Origin: Gammaproteobacteria bacterium
GTDB lineage: Bacteria > Pseudomonadota > Gammaproteobacteria > DSM-19610
NCBI GenBank assembly: GCA_015494295.1
Contig: WGBO01000051.1
Coordinates: 1 to 50,132 of the forward strand
DNA length: 50,132 bases
Direction of reading: 5' to 3'
Below the pieces are notes generated by a model. It saw only the letters and a list, made by a program, of their open reading frames with translations, was not told where the DNA came from and ran no database searches. How positions within the stretch are numbered: the first letter of the stretch is position 1; each line of letters opens with the position of its first letter. A program made the translations under genes and the position numbers. Below are positions 28,322 to 36,407 of the stretch, piece after piece.

Positions 28322-29151
28322 GGGAACCTCTGATCTATTGACGCTGAGAACATGGCACCCGCAACCGACCTCTGTTCCATTATGAATAGCCGCCAGATTT
28401 TGTGCTGGGCAGCCTGTTTGGGTCGATTCTTTTCCATCAGGCGCAACTCACCTGCGGACTTCGCAATATTCGTTTCCTTGTTATCACCAGATTGATTAAT
28501 GCACAGTTCACAAACAAGAAGTGGACGTTCTTGACCAAACCCCGATAGCGCACCTTGGTAGGCCCGGATCCATTCGGCAATATCGCGCGCCAGCAGGCGG
28601 GTAAGTTCGTCCAGTGTGGCGACCAGCTCGCTGTAGCCGCCGCCATCCGCCTGCGCAGCGTAGCGGAAGGGCTTGCGCGACAGCTCGCTGTCGCCGCGGC
28701 CGCTGAGCAGGAGCCATGTCCCGCTGACGACGACATCGCCGCCGAGCGTGCCGTCGAATCGTGTGAATTCAATTTTCACCTGGTAGTCGTTTGTTATGTA
28801 TGCGCGCCAGGGGGAGAGGCTGATGTTTTCACTGTCCAGGCGTTGCGCCAGTTCTTCGGCGAGACGCCGGGAAATGTTGTCGTCGAGCCGTTCCGCCCAG
28901 CGGTGCAAGTCTGCCAGGCTCACCCGGTAGCGGTCGTCGCGTGTCACGATTTCGCTGCGTTGCAGCATTTCCGGCAGTTGCACGCGCCACAGGCCCACGT
29001 GTACGCCCTGGCCGGATGTCTGGTGCGCCGGGGCCGGCCGGTAGCCGGTTCCAAGTGTGTAGTAACGGGTCGGAGGCGAGCTTGCGCAACCAACCAGTAT
29101 CAACAACAGGATGGCGGCGAGCAGCGTGGGATGTTCTGGTCTATGGCCCAT
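28318..29151 (-). CDS. pqiC: PqiC-like lipoprotein with rearranged 3' end
   Basis: Outer-membrane lipoprotein of the Pqi lipid-transport system (DUF330/ABC-auxiliary lipoprotein family). The signal peptide ends in LILVGC, followed by the family's RYYTLG, VGLWRVQLPEMLQRSEIVTRD and NISRRLAEELAQRL segments and a C-terminal WLLLSGRGDSEL...LARDIAEWIRA helix. Native sequence stops near 28560. From there the frame runs antisense through the IS5 remnant into the DUF262 fragment, adding about 80 foreign residues before TAA at 28318. The native stop codon is therefore lost, although nearly all of the PqiC domain is kept. It overlaps pqiB by 11 bases. Confidence 0.8.
   Translation of the reverse strand: MGHRPEHPTLLAAILLLILVGCASSPPTRYYTLGTGYRPAPAHQTSGQGVHVGLWRVQLPEMLQRSEIVTRDDRYRVSLADLHRWAERLDDNISRRLAEELAQRLDSENISLSPWRAYITNDYQVKIEFTRFDGTLGGDVVVSGTWLLLSGRGDSELSRKPFRYAAQADGGGYSELVATLDELTRLLARDIAEWIRAYQGALSGFGQERPLLVCELCINQSGDNKETNIAKSAGELRLMEKNRPKQAAQHKIWRLFIMEQRSVAGAMFSASIDQRFP
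28322..28557 (-). mobile_element. IS5-family element remnant (one end only)
   Basis: The segment starts at 28322 with GGGAACCTCTGA, which looks like an IS5-group terminal repeat (recalled, not searched), directly interrupting the DUF262 gene. On the minus strand it encodes the last ~40 residues of an IS5-type transposase. The other end of the element is missing: at about 28556-28560 the sequence joins the 3' part of pqiC. Hence most of the IS, the rest of the DUF262 gene, and anything once lying between the IS and pqiC have been deleted. Confidence 0.75.
28437..28557 (-). pseudogene. 3' fragment of IS5-type transposase
   Basis: Minus-strand frame reading KVRYRGLVKN followed by a hydrophobic stretch (VHFLFVNCALINLVITRKR), ending at 28437. 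The (K)VRYRGLxKN...ALxNL pattern is the usual C-terminal signature of IS5-family DDE transposases, where it follows the catalytic Glu region. All upstream coding sequence, including the DDE acids, is gone; upstream of it the frame continues into pqiC in the wrong phase. Confidence 0.78.
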
Positions 29152-30694
29152 GTGTATCGCCCTGTTTGCCCTTGATCAGTGCTTCGGGGTGGCGTTCGAG
29201 GTACTCTGCGGTGGAGCGGATGGCGCGTGAGGCGCGGCCGAGTTCCTGCAGGGTTTCGTGGATCTGCAGGCCGAGTGTTCCGCCTTCTTCCGGGTTGAGC
29301 GAGTGCATCAGTTGGTCCAGCGTTTCCGTGGCCTCTTTCAGGTTGCCGGCAATCGTTTCCAGCGGCATCTCGTCGATGCGCCTGAGTATATCGTCGACCT
29401 GGTCGATCAGTCCCTGGAAGGTTTCAGGCACGGTCGGCAATACCGGGTAGTCGCCGCTGTATTCGAGGCGGTCGCCTGCCGGATCGGGGAACACGTCGAG
29501 GTTGATCAGGCTCTGGCCCGTCAGTATGTTGCCGGTTTTCAGTTGTCCCTTCAGGCCATGTTGAACCATCCTGTCCAGGAATGCGTACACGTCTTTCAGG
29601 CGGGTTTCAGGGTCGGGCGTGTCTGTCGGTTGCGTGCCTGGTAGCCGGTCCGGTTCGATCTCTATGATGGCGTAGGTGTCGATGCCGTCCCGGCTTGCGT
29701 CGGCTTCGGCGGAAATGTCGCGCACCGTTCCGATACGCAGGCCCTTGAATTCCACCGGCGCGCCGACGGAAAGACCGGCGACCCCGTTTTCAAAGTAGAG
29801 TTTCAGTGGTGCGCTGAAGCTGCGGGTTTCCTCGAACCTGGGTGTTTCCGTGTCGTAGAGCGGGAATACCGTGTTGGCGGGCGCCTGTGCGTCGCTGTCG
29901 CTGGTGCGGAAGCGGTTGGTAAAGGAGATGCCCCCTGCCAGCAGGGTGCTGACGGCGTCGAGTCCAACCCTGACACCCTTGGCGCCAAGTTCCAGGTCGA
30001 TCCCCGATATGTCCCAGAAACGGGTGTCCTCGTGTATGAACCGGTCGTGCGGCGCGCGAATGAAAATCTCGATTTCCACCCGGTCGTGTTCCTGGCTGAG
30101 GCGGTAGCGGGTGACCTGGCCGACGTCGATGCCGCGGTAACGGATCGGTGACCCGCGCGACAGGGAGCCCAGTTCACGGGCGTTCAGCACGTAGGTGGTG
30201 CCGGGATTGCCGAGTTGATAGTTTTCCGGTTCTTCCAGACCCAAGAAGTGCGTGGTCGGTTTGCCGCCGGGGCCGGGGTCCATTTCAATGTAGGCGCCGC
30301 TGAGGAGGGTGTCCAGCCCGCTGACGCCGCCAATGCCGATGCGTGGCCGAACGACCCAGAAGCGCGTGCTGTCGGTCAGCCTTTCCTGGTCGATACCCGT
30401 CAGTTCCACGCTGACGACGACGCGCGACAGGTCGCTGGTGTAGCTGACGTGCGTGACCTTGCCGATCTTGATGTTGCGCAGTTTGACGACGGTCTTGCCG
30501 GCCTCCAGTCCGGCCGCGTCGCGAAACTCGATTTGCGCGACCGTTTTTTCCTGGGTTGCGTTCTTGAACACCAGCCAGCCGCCGATCAGCGCGGCAACCA
30601 GCGGGATGATCCAGACGGCGGATATGCGCTTGCCGGCCGGTTCCTCGCTGGCCTCGGGGATTTCCGGTGGTGGCTCCACGGGTTCAGTGCTCAT
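29141..30694 (-). CDS. pqiB: PqiB-like MCE protein (intermembrane lipid transport)
   Basis: 517 residues; an inner-membrane-anchored periplasmic tunnel protein that with PqiA/PqiC moves lipids between membranes. A single N-terminal transmembrane helix (ISAVWIIPLVAALIGGWLVF, about 24-43) is followed by three MCE/MlaD domains, each with the GLExG...VKLRNIKIGKV-type signature (approx. residues 50-140, 165-260 and 295-400). A C-terminal coiled-coil helix region (QVDDILRRIDEMPLETIAGNLKEATETL) follows, which forms the needle in the E. coli protein. It overlaps pqiA-2 by 11 bases. Confidence 0.93.
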   Translation of the reverse strand: MSTEPVEPPPEIPEASEEPAGKRISAVWIIPLVAALIGGWLVFKNATQEKTVAQIEFRDAAGLEAGKTVVKLRNIKIGKVTHVSYTSDLSRVVVSVELTGIDQERLTDSTRFWVVRPRIGIGGVSGLDTLLSGAYIEMDPGPGGKPTTHFLGLEEPENYQLGNPGTTYVLNARELGSLSRGSPIRYRGIDVGQVTRYRLSQEHDRVEIEIFIRAPHDRFIHEDTRFWDISGIDLELGAKGVRVGLDAVSTLLAGGISFTNRFRTSDSDAQAPANTVFPLYDTETPRFEETRSFSAPLKLYFENGVAGLSVGAPVEFKGLRIGTVRDISAEADASRDGIDTYAIIEIEPDRLPGTQPTDTPDPETRLKDVYAFLDRMVQHGLKGQLKTGNILTGQSLINLDVFPDPAGDRLEYSGDYPVLPTVPETFQGLIDQVDDILRRIDEMPLETIAGNLKEATETLDQLMHSLNPEEGGTLGLQIHETLQELGRASRAIRSTAEYLERHPEALIKGKQGDTHGP

Positions 30695-31319
30695 CGTCTT
30701 TCGTTTCCGTTTGATCCCAGATCAGCCTGGGATCGAATGCCATTGCGGCGAACATGGTCAGTATGACCATGCCGGCGAAAGCCATGCCGGCGGGGCCGGG
30801 TTCTATGGTGGTCAACACGCCAAGCTGGACCAGCGCGGCCAGCAGGGCGACGACAAAAACGTCGACCATCGACCAGCGCCCCATGACTTCCGCGATCAGG
30901 TAGAGGCGGGTTTTCTCCCGCCTGCCGGAAACCCTGCCACGCTGCACGCTGAACAGAAGGTAGGCAATCGCCAGCATCTTCAGCAGTGGCAGCATGACGC
31001 TGGCCGAGAAGATAACCAGCGCAAGCGGCCAGTCGCCGTGTTCAAGGAAATAGATGACGCCGTTCATGATGGTCGAGGCCGATTCATTGCCCAGCGATAT
31101 GGTGTACATGATGGGTTCGGTGTTGGCCGGGATGTATAGCAGGAACGCCGTGATGAGCAGCGCCCAGCTGCGCGCGACACTGTCGTGTTTGCGATAGTGG
31201 ACGCGTGAACCGCAGCGCGTGCACAGGCCGCTGTGACGCGGGCCCAGCCTGACCACCTTGCCACAGGTGTGGCAGCCGGCCAGGCCGAGGTCGCGGGCGC
31301 GCGGGGCGCAGTCATGCAT
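30684..31319 (-). CDS. PqiA-like membrane protein, C-terminal-type half
   Basis: 211 residues. An N-terminal zinc-ribbon (CHTCGKVV...CTRCGSRV) precedes about four transmembrane helices; conserved family motifs are PANTEPIM, STIMNGVIYFLEHGDWPLALVIFSASVMLPLLKM and EVMGRWSMVDVFVVALLAALVQLG. The open frame extends to 31685, but the start at 31319 matches the family and overlaps the upstream half by 8 bases. In E. coli PqiA is one 417-residue protein with two such domains; here they are separate genes, as also seen in other gammaproteobacteria. Confidence 0.9.
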   Translation of the reverse strand: MHDCAPRARDLGLAGCHTCGKVVRLGPRHSGLCTRCGSRVHYRKHDSVARSWALLITAFLLYIPANTEPIMYTISLGNESASTIMNGVIYFLEHGDWPLALVIFSASVMLPLLKMLAIAYLLFSVQRGRVSGRREKTRLYLIAEVMGRWSMVDVFVVALLAALVQLGVLTTIEPGPAGMAFAGMVILTMFAAMAFDPRLIWDQTETKDDEH

Positions 31320-31950
31320 GGGCGGGACTCCTGTACTGTGCAGACTGCCGCTCCAGGTGTTCCCACAACAGCCTGGGCTCCACCGAGGCGAGCATGCCCG
31401 CGTAGAGGAAGATAAGGATAACCATGGCGTGAAAACCGGTGCCGAGCGTGACGTCCGCCAGGGCGACCAGCTTGACCAGCGCGACCAGTACACCAAGGAG
31501 GAACACGTCCAGCATGCCCCAGGGCAGCAGACGGCCGACCCAGGCCAGTATTGTGCGCCTGCCGGGCAGGGCGATGTCCAGTCGCACCGCGAGCAGGACG
31601 TAGAGCAGCCCGAACAGGACGAAGCCGGGGATAAGCACGGTCGGCAGCCACACCACGGCAGCCAGTTGCGGTGAACCCAGCTCAAAGAAGATGCGCGCGG
31701 AATCGGTCAGCGTGGCCTGCCGCTCGTTGCCCGCGATGTTGATGGTCATGATGGGGTGGAGATTGGCGATGAAATAGAGCACCAGCGAAGCCAGCGCAAA
31801 GGCAAGGGGGCGATCGATGCCACCTTCGGGGTTGCGGAACAGCCGGCTGCCGCAACAGCGGCACCTGGCAATGTCGCCGCGGCCCAGGCCGCTTAGCTGC
31901 TGCAAGGCATCGCACTCGTGGCACACGAAAAGAATGCTGTGCTCTTTCAT
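31312..31950 (-). CDS. PqiA-like membrane protein, N-terminal-type half
   Basis: 212 residues. It starts with a zinc-ribbon (CHECDALQQL...CRCCGSRLF), followed by about four transmembrane helices and motifs IANLHPIMTI, GSPQLAAVVWLPTVLIPGFVLFGLLYVLLAV and RLLPWGMLDVFLLGVLVALVKLV. It is the first gene of the pqi operon (pqiA1-pqiA2-pqiB-pqiC), each gene overlapping the next by 8-11 bases. The promoter should lie in 31951-32100, but I see no convincing element there. Confidence 0.9.
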   Translation of the reverse strand: MKEHSILFVCHECDALQQLSGLGRGDIARCRCCGSRLFRNPEGGIDRPLAFALASLVLYFIANLHPIMTINIAGNERQATLTDSARIFFELGSPQLAAVVWLPTVLIPGFVLFGLLYVLLAVRLDIALPGRRTILAWVGRLLPWGMLDVFLLGVLVALVKLVALADVTLGTGFHAMVILIFLYAGMLASVEPRLLWEHLERQSAQYRSPAHA

Positions 31951-32113
31951 GGGCTTGCTGTTGGCCCGTGGGGCACGGGTCGCTCACCTCCCTATTTTAT
32001 GACCGGAATCCTGCCACACTCGTTTCGCCAATGCACCCGCTGCCCTTGAAATACGGCGCGTCGCCCCCAATTCCTGCTCGGTGGAGAGTCATTCGAGTCG
32101 AAGGAGGTTCGTT

Positions 32114-32449
32114 ATGGCACAGGCACTGGACAAGGCCCGTTGGGAAGCCTATTTCGACCATGTGTCGAAGATTCTCGGTATGCGTCTGGCGGAAATCGAG
32201 GTCGTGGGGCTGGGTATCGGCGACCAGATCGAGGCGGACTGGGTACCCATGACCGGCATCACCTACGATCCCAAGGACGACCTGGTCGAGATCGTGCTGG
32301 AAGGCGTCGATCACCTGGTGCGTCACCCGAGCGAAATCCTGGTCGAGGAGGGCGCTTCGGGTATCGAATGGCTGGCGATTACGGACGCGTCCGGCAACCG
32401 CCAGATCGTTCGTTTCAAGGTGCCGCTGGCGCTGCCCGAGTCCGCCTGA
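32114..32449 (+). CDS. DUF5335 family protein
   Basis: A 111-residue cytoplasmic protein of unknown function. The pattern WEAYFDHVSKILGMRLAEIEV ... GITYDPKDDLVEIVLEGVDHLVRHPSEILVEEG ... ITDASGNRQIVRFKVPL matches my memory of DUF5335, an alpha-beta protein often found near stress or phosphate genes. A strong AAGGAGG lies 7 bases before the ATG at 32114; the frame is open to 32081. The neighbour at 32486 is on the same strand 36 bases downstream and may be co-transcribed. Confidence 0.75.
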   Translation: MAQALDKARWEAYFDHVSKILGMRLAEIEVVGLGIGDQIEADWVPMTGITYDPKDDLVEIVLEGVDHLVRHPSEILVEEGASGIEWLAITDASGNRQIVRFKVPLALPESA

Positions 32450-32485
32450 TCCCGGGCGCTCCGCTGTTGGAGCGGGCGTGTCGTC

Positions 32486-33031
32486 ATGGCCGGTTCTCGC
32501 CTGGATGATGTTGTCGCCCGGATGGAGGTCTACGCGGATCGAACCGGGCTGACGTCGTCGCGTCCACCGTGCCGCTACCTGTGGACGGACGCCTTTGCGG
32601 TCTGCAACTACATTGGACTGGCCCGCGCAACCGGGAATGCGGAGTACGTCGATCTGGCGCGGCGCCTCGTCGATCAGGTACACCGCGTGCTTGGCCGTTA
32701 CCGCGACGGCCAGTATTTCCACTATCTCGCCAAGTGGATGTTGGCTCTGGATCAACTCGCCCGCCTGACCGGTCGGCAGGACTACAACCGTTGGGCGCGC
32801 GAGCTTGCCGCCACGGCAAAAGCCCTGACGCCCACGGACGACTTGTCCGGACTCGGGGAACTGGCCGGGCACTACCAGGGGATGCTCTCCCATTCGGAAC
32901 TGGCCACGGCCGATCCCCTTGGACTGGGTGGCTTGATGGCCGATGCCTATCGTCTCCACCAGATGGAGCGGGAGGGGGCGGTGATGCCGGAGCTGCGAGA
33001 CTGCCTGCTGGAGGCCGCGGTCGTCGTCTGA
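32486..33031 (+). CDS. Helical protein resembling a shortened alpha/alpha-barrel (glycosidase-fold) family
   Basis: 181 residues, all helical, no signal peptide. Segments CRYLWTDAFAVCNYIGLARATG, LARRLVDQVHRVLGRYRDGQYFHYLAKWMLALDQLARLTG and ADPLGLGGLMADAYRLHQM resemble a longer family I recall (about 350-400 residues) of six-hairpin-type proteins. In that family the LGR and RDGQYFHYL parts are separated by about 45 residues and further helices follow; here they are joined directly, so this looks like an internally shortened version that is still an open frame. Function is unknown. It converges with the exporter permease. Confidence 0.6.
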   Translation: MAGSRLDDVVARMEVYADRTGLTSSRPPCRYLWTDAFAVCNYIGLARATGNAEYVDLARRLVDQVHRVLGRYRDGQYFHYLAKWMLALDQLARLTGRQDYNRWARELAATAKALTPTDDLSGLGELAGHYQGMLSHSELATADPLGLGGLMADAYRLHQMEREGAVMPELRDCLLEAAVVV

Positions 33032-33052
33032 GCGGAGAGACAAGGGTGGCGT

Positions 33053-33070
33053 GCGCCCGGGGCCGGGCGC
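33053..33070. terminator. Palindromic hairpin between convergent genes
   Basis: GCGCCCGG (33053-33060) and CCGGGCGC (33063-33070) form an 8-bp GC stem between the stop of the 32486 gene and the stop of the exporter permease. It lacks a T-run on either side, so it may work with Rho or simply stabilise the 3' ends. Confidence 0.4.
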
Positions 33071-34264
33071 TCAGGGTTGTCGCAGAGCGTCGACAGGGCG
33101 GGTGTTGGCGGCCTTTCTGGCGGGATAGGCCGACGACAGGACACCCGCCAGCAGGGCGATAAGAAGAGCGGCGGCGGATCCCGCCACATCGAAGCGTATG
33201 GCCATATCGAAGCTGACCTGAAGCAGCCGGCCCAGCGCCCACCCGAGCGCGGTGCCGGCAATTCCTCCGGCCGCCGCCAGCACCAGTCCCTCTGCCATGA
33301 ACTGCTGGAGGATGTGCTTGCGAGTTGCGCCGAGCGCCCGGCGCAGCCCGATTTCCCGGCGTCGCGTATTGACGCTGACCAGCATGACATTGGCCATGCC
33401 CGCCGTGCCGATACCCAGCACGATGGCGGATATTCCGAACAACAGGTATTCCAGTGTTCGTTGCCAGTGACGTTTGCGTTGCAGACGTTCCAGCGGAATG
33501 ATGAGTTCGAGCGAATCTTCCTCGAAATGCTGTTTGCCCAGGAAGCGTTGCAGGACCGGCAAGGCGGGAAGGATAAGGTCGTCCCGCGCCATTTTTACCA
33601 GCATCTGTTCGAAGTCGATGGTTTCGGCGGGCCGGTTTGCGAATGTCGTCAGCGGGACCAGTATGGCCTGTTCCAGTTGCGGCAATCCATAGGCATCGAG
33701 ACTCTTGCCGCTCAGGTGACTGCCCGACAGTACGCCGACAACGCGATAGAGTTCCTGTCCGATATACAGTGTGGCGCCGGCTGCGTTGCCGGCAGGGAAC
33801 AGCTTTTCCGCAACGCCCGGGCCGAGCACGCAGACACGTTGCTGGCGGTGCATGTCGAGCGCGCTGAGAAAGCGCCCCTGCCGCATCGAGAGGTTGTGGA
33901 TTTTGCGGTAGTCCGCGCTGGTCGCCACGATGCGGGTGCGGTCGCGGAGCGCGCCTGCCCCGATGGCGGCCCACTGCCGCGCCAGCGGTGCGGCCGCAAG
34001 CAGTTGCGGTCCCAACAGGTGTTGCAGGCGTTCCAGTTGCGCCAGCGTCAGGGAACGCTCATCGTTGGTGCTGCGGATGACCAGTGTGCTGGTGCCCAGC
34101 AGATCGGTGATTCTGGCGAGTTCTTCCCGCGCGCCCTGCGACATGGCGATGACAACCACGAAGCCGGCAACACCGATAGCGATACCGCTTGCGCTGAGAA
34201 TAGCCTGCAGACGCTGGACGTTCCACAGCCGGATCGCCAGCCACAGGTATCGCCACATCTTCAT
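33071..34264 (-). CDS. ABC transporter permease, MacB/FtsX type
   Basis: 397-residue inner-membrane permease: an N-terminal transmembrane helix (ILSASGIAIGVAGFVVVIAMSQGAREEL), a large periplasmic MacB-PCD domain (about 60-270), and three C-terminal helices in the FtsX domain (LLFGISAIVLGIGTAGMANVMLVSV; MAEGLVLAAAGGIAGTALGWALGRLL; AALLIALLAGVLSSAYPARKAANTRPVDALR). The mechanotransmission segment TRRREIGLRRALGATRKHI is typical of MacB/LolC permeases. It overlaps the ATPase gene by 4 bases; with it and the adaptor and channel upstream it forms a MacAB-TolC-like exporter. Confidence 0.9.
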   Translation of the reverse strand: MKMWRYLWLAIRLWNVQRLQAILSASGIAIGVAGFVVVIAMSQGAREELARITDLLGTSTLVIRSTNDERSLTLAQLERLQHLLGPQLLAAAPLARQWAAIGAGALRDRTRIVATSADYRKIHNLSMRQGRFLSALDMHRQQRVCVLGPGVAEKLFPAGNAAGATLYIGQELYRVVGVLSGSHLSGKSLDAYGLPQLEQAILVPLTTFANRPAETIDFEQMLVKMARDDLILPALPVLQRFLGKQHFEEDSLELIIPLERLQRKRHWQRTLEYLLFGISAIVLGIGTAGMANVMLVSVNTRRREIGLRRALGATRKHILQQFMAEGLVLAAAGGIAGTALGWALGRLLQVSFDMAIRFDVAGSAAALLIALLAGVLSSAYPARKAANTRPVDALRQP

Positions 34265-34944
34265 GATACCGGTAGCCCCTCCGAGAGCCTGCCGTCGCGC
34301 AGGTACAGGGTGCGCCGTGCGCTGCCGGCGACTTCCCGGTCATGGGTGATCAGCACCACGGTGAGTCCTTCCCGGTTCAGTCCGGACAGAAGCTCGACAA
34401 GCTGCCTGCTGTTGGAGGAGTCGAGGTTTCCGGTTGGTTCGTCGGCCAGCAGCACCCGCGGGCTGTTGAACAGTGCGCGCGCCAGCGCCGCCCGCTGGCA
34501 CTCGCCCCCGGAAAGTTGTCCCGGCAGGTGGTTTTCGCGTTGCCCCAGGCCGACCAGATCAAGCAGGCGCCGGGCGCGCTGGCGACACTGCGAGCGCTCC
34601 ATGCCGCGGTGAAATCCGGGCATGCCGACGTTGTCCAGCAGGTCGAGGTAGTCGATGAACTGGGCCGACTGGAAGACAAACCCGATATGCTGTTGCCGAA
34701 GGCGGTCGAGTTCGTCTTCGGAGAGAGTCGAGATGTCCCTGCCGCCGAGTTCGTAGTGTCCGCTGTCGATCGTGTCGAGACAGCCGAGCAGGTTGAGGAG
34801 CGTGGATTTGCCCGCGCCGGATGGCCCCATGATGGCCAGGTGTTCGCCCGCCCCGACTTCCAGCGATACCCGGTCAAGTATCTGTATGCGCCGTTGTTCG
34901 AGCTGGTAGCTCTTGCTGACGTCCGTCAGTCGGATCATGGTCAT
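34261..34944 (-). CDS. ABC transporter ATP-binding protein, MacB/LolD type
   Basis: 227 residues. Walker A GPSGAGKST (about 40-48), Q-loop FVFQSAQFIDYLDLLDNV, signature LSGGECQRAALARAL, Walker B VLLADEPTGNLD and switch His in LITHD are all intact, the sequence type of the MacB/LolD branch. The frame is open to 35088 but ATG 34944 overlaps the adaptor stop as ATGA and starts at the usual MIRLTDVSKSY. In E. coli MacB the ATPase and permease are fused; here they are two adjacent genes. Confidence 0.93.
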   Translation of the reverse strand: MTMIRLTDVSKSYQLEQRRIQILDRVSLEVGAGEHLAIMGPSGAGKSTLLNLLGCLDTIDSGHYELGGRDISTLSEDELDRLRQQHIGFVFQSAQFIDYLDLLDNVGMPGFHRGMERSQCRQRARRLLDLVGLGQRENHLPGQLSGGECQRAALARALFNSPRVLLADEPTGNLDSSNSRQLVELLSGLNREGLTVVLITHDREVAGSARRTLYLRDGRLSEGLPVS

Positions 34945-36407
34945 ACCCTGTCGGATATGTCTTCCGGTGCATACAGCAACAGGCGTTCGCCCCCGGACAG
35001 GCCCTGTTCGACAACCACCATGCTGCCATCGCTCTGTCCCAGCGTAACCGCCACGCGGCGCGGGCCGAACGCCGTGTGCTGGTAGCATATGGTCTGGTCG
35101 CCGTCGAAGAACACGGCTTCCACGGGGATGCGAACGGCGTTGCGGAAGTGGCCGGTGTCGATGGTCACGCGGGCGGTCATGCCCGGCCTCAGCCGTTCGT
35201 CGACGTTGTCGAGCACGATGCGAACCGAGAAGCGGGGCGACTGACCGCTTTTCCCGTTGGCGAGCGTGCCGACTGTCTCGACCTTCCCCGTGAGTTCAAG
35301 CGTCGGATAGGCCTGCGGTCGAATGCGTACTGGCTGTCCTTCACGGATCTGGCCGATCTCCGTTTCCCTGACCTGGATGCTGGCGATGATTGCCGACATG
35401 TCCGGTATGGTGATGAAGCCGTTTCCATACCATACCGAATCGCCGATCTGGACCTTGCGTGTCTCGCCTTGCACGGAAATGCGTTTGAGCACCACGAAGC
35501 CGGAAACCGGCGCCCTGATCACGGTTTCGTCGAGCAGTTTCCGGGCATCGTCCAGTTGTTTGCGGAGTTTTTCCACGCGCGCCTTGACCCGCATGAGGGC
35601 GGCGTTTTTCAGGGCGATGCGGTGCTGGGCGATCCGGGTCTGGTCCGTGGCCGAACCGCGCAGCTTGTCCAGCTCCAGTTCCGCCTTTCGCAATTCCGCG
35701 GGGGCGACCTGTTTTTCCAGCAGTTCGTAATTCCGTTTCAGGTATTCGTAACTGGCGCGCGCCTCCTCCATGGCGGCGCGGCTTTCATCGATATCCTGCT
35801 GCTTGCCGAAACCCTGCGCGAACAGGTCGCGCAGGTTCTCGGCCTCGCGCTTGCTGCGCCGGTAAGCCTGTTCCGCGGCCTTGAGATCGTTGCGCGCCTT
35901 GGCCAGCCGCAGCGGCAGGTCGGCCTCGCGCAGATTTTCCAGTTCGAGTTCGGCAACACGGATCTGGTGTTCGCGCGCCTGTTTTTCCGCGTTTGCCTTG
36001 CTGACGTCCAGCTGGAGTTCCTGTTCCGCCTGGGCGAGGGCGCCGACGGCCTCGTCGAGTTCGTTCTTCAGGCCGGTAACGTCGTCCTCGAAGGGGGCGG
36101 GATCGAATTTGACGACGATGTCGCCTTCGCGAACAAAGCTGCCTTCCGGCGCCATCTGGATGATTTTGCCCCGATTGCTGGGAAGATCCGAAGCCAGGGT
36201 GATCGAACGCCTGGCGTCGAGGACGCCGGATTCGACGACATGCAGTCTGAAGTCGCCGCGTCTGGCCTCGACCGTGATGGGGGAAGAATCCTGTACGGCA
36301 TCCGTTGGGAGAGGTTTTCCCGGTCCGCAGCCGCACACAAGCGAGGCGAGGAGTGGAACGGCCAGCGTGATCCGGAGTATTTTCAGGGCGTGAACTGCAG
36401 GTGCCAT
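34941..36407 (-). CDS. HlyD/MacA-type periplasmic adaptor
   Basis: 488 residues. An N-terminal signal (LRITLAVPLLASLVCGC) ends in a lipobox-like VCGC, so it is perhaps a lipoprotein. The first barrel/lipoyl half (RGDFRLHVVESGVLDARRSITLASDLPSNRGKIIQMAPEGSFVREGDIVVKFDP) leads into an unusually long alpha-helical hairpin (about residues 112-300), then APVSGFVVLKRISVQGETR, the beta-barrel and a C-terminal membrane-proximal domain. It links the inner-membrane permease to the TolC-like channel. It overlaps both neighbours (4 bases with the ATPase, 25 bases with the tolC-like gene). Confidence 0.9.
   Translation of the reverse strand: MAPAVHALKILRITLAVPLLASLVCGCGPGKPLPTDAVQDSSPITVEARRGDFRLHVVESGVLDARRSITLASDLPSNRGKIIQMAPEGSFVREGDIVVKFDPAPFEDDVTGLKNELDEAVGALAQAEQELQLDVSKANAEKQAREHQIRVAELELENLREADLPLRLAKARNDLKAAEQAYRRSKREAENLRDLFAQGFGKQQDIDESRAAMEEARASYEYLKRNYELLEKQVAPAELRKAELELDKLRGSATDQTRIAQHRIALKNAALMRVKARVEKLRKQLDDARKLLDETVIRAPVSGFVVLKRISVQGETRKVQIGDSVWYGNGFITIPDMSAIIASIQVRETEIGQIREGQPVRIRPQAYPTLELTGKVETVGTLANGKSGQSPRFSVRIVLDNVDERLRPGMTARVTIDTGHFRNAVRIPVEAVFFDGDQTICYQHTAFGPRRVAVTLGQSDGSMVVVEQGLSGGERLLLYAPEDISDRV

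Noticed and set aside
17686..28560. Attachment-site direct repeat of the tRNA-Arg 3' end at the island's right edge
   Set aside because: I looked for the 3' end sequence near 28300-28600 and found no second copy; no integrase gene is present either.
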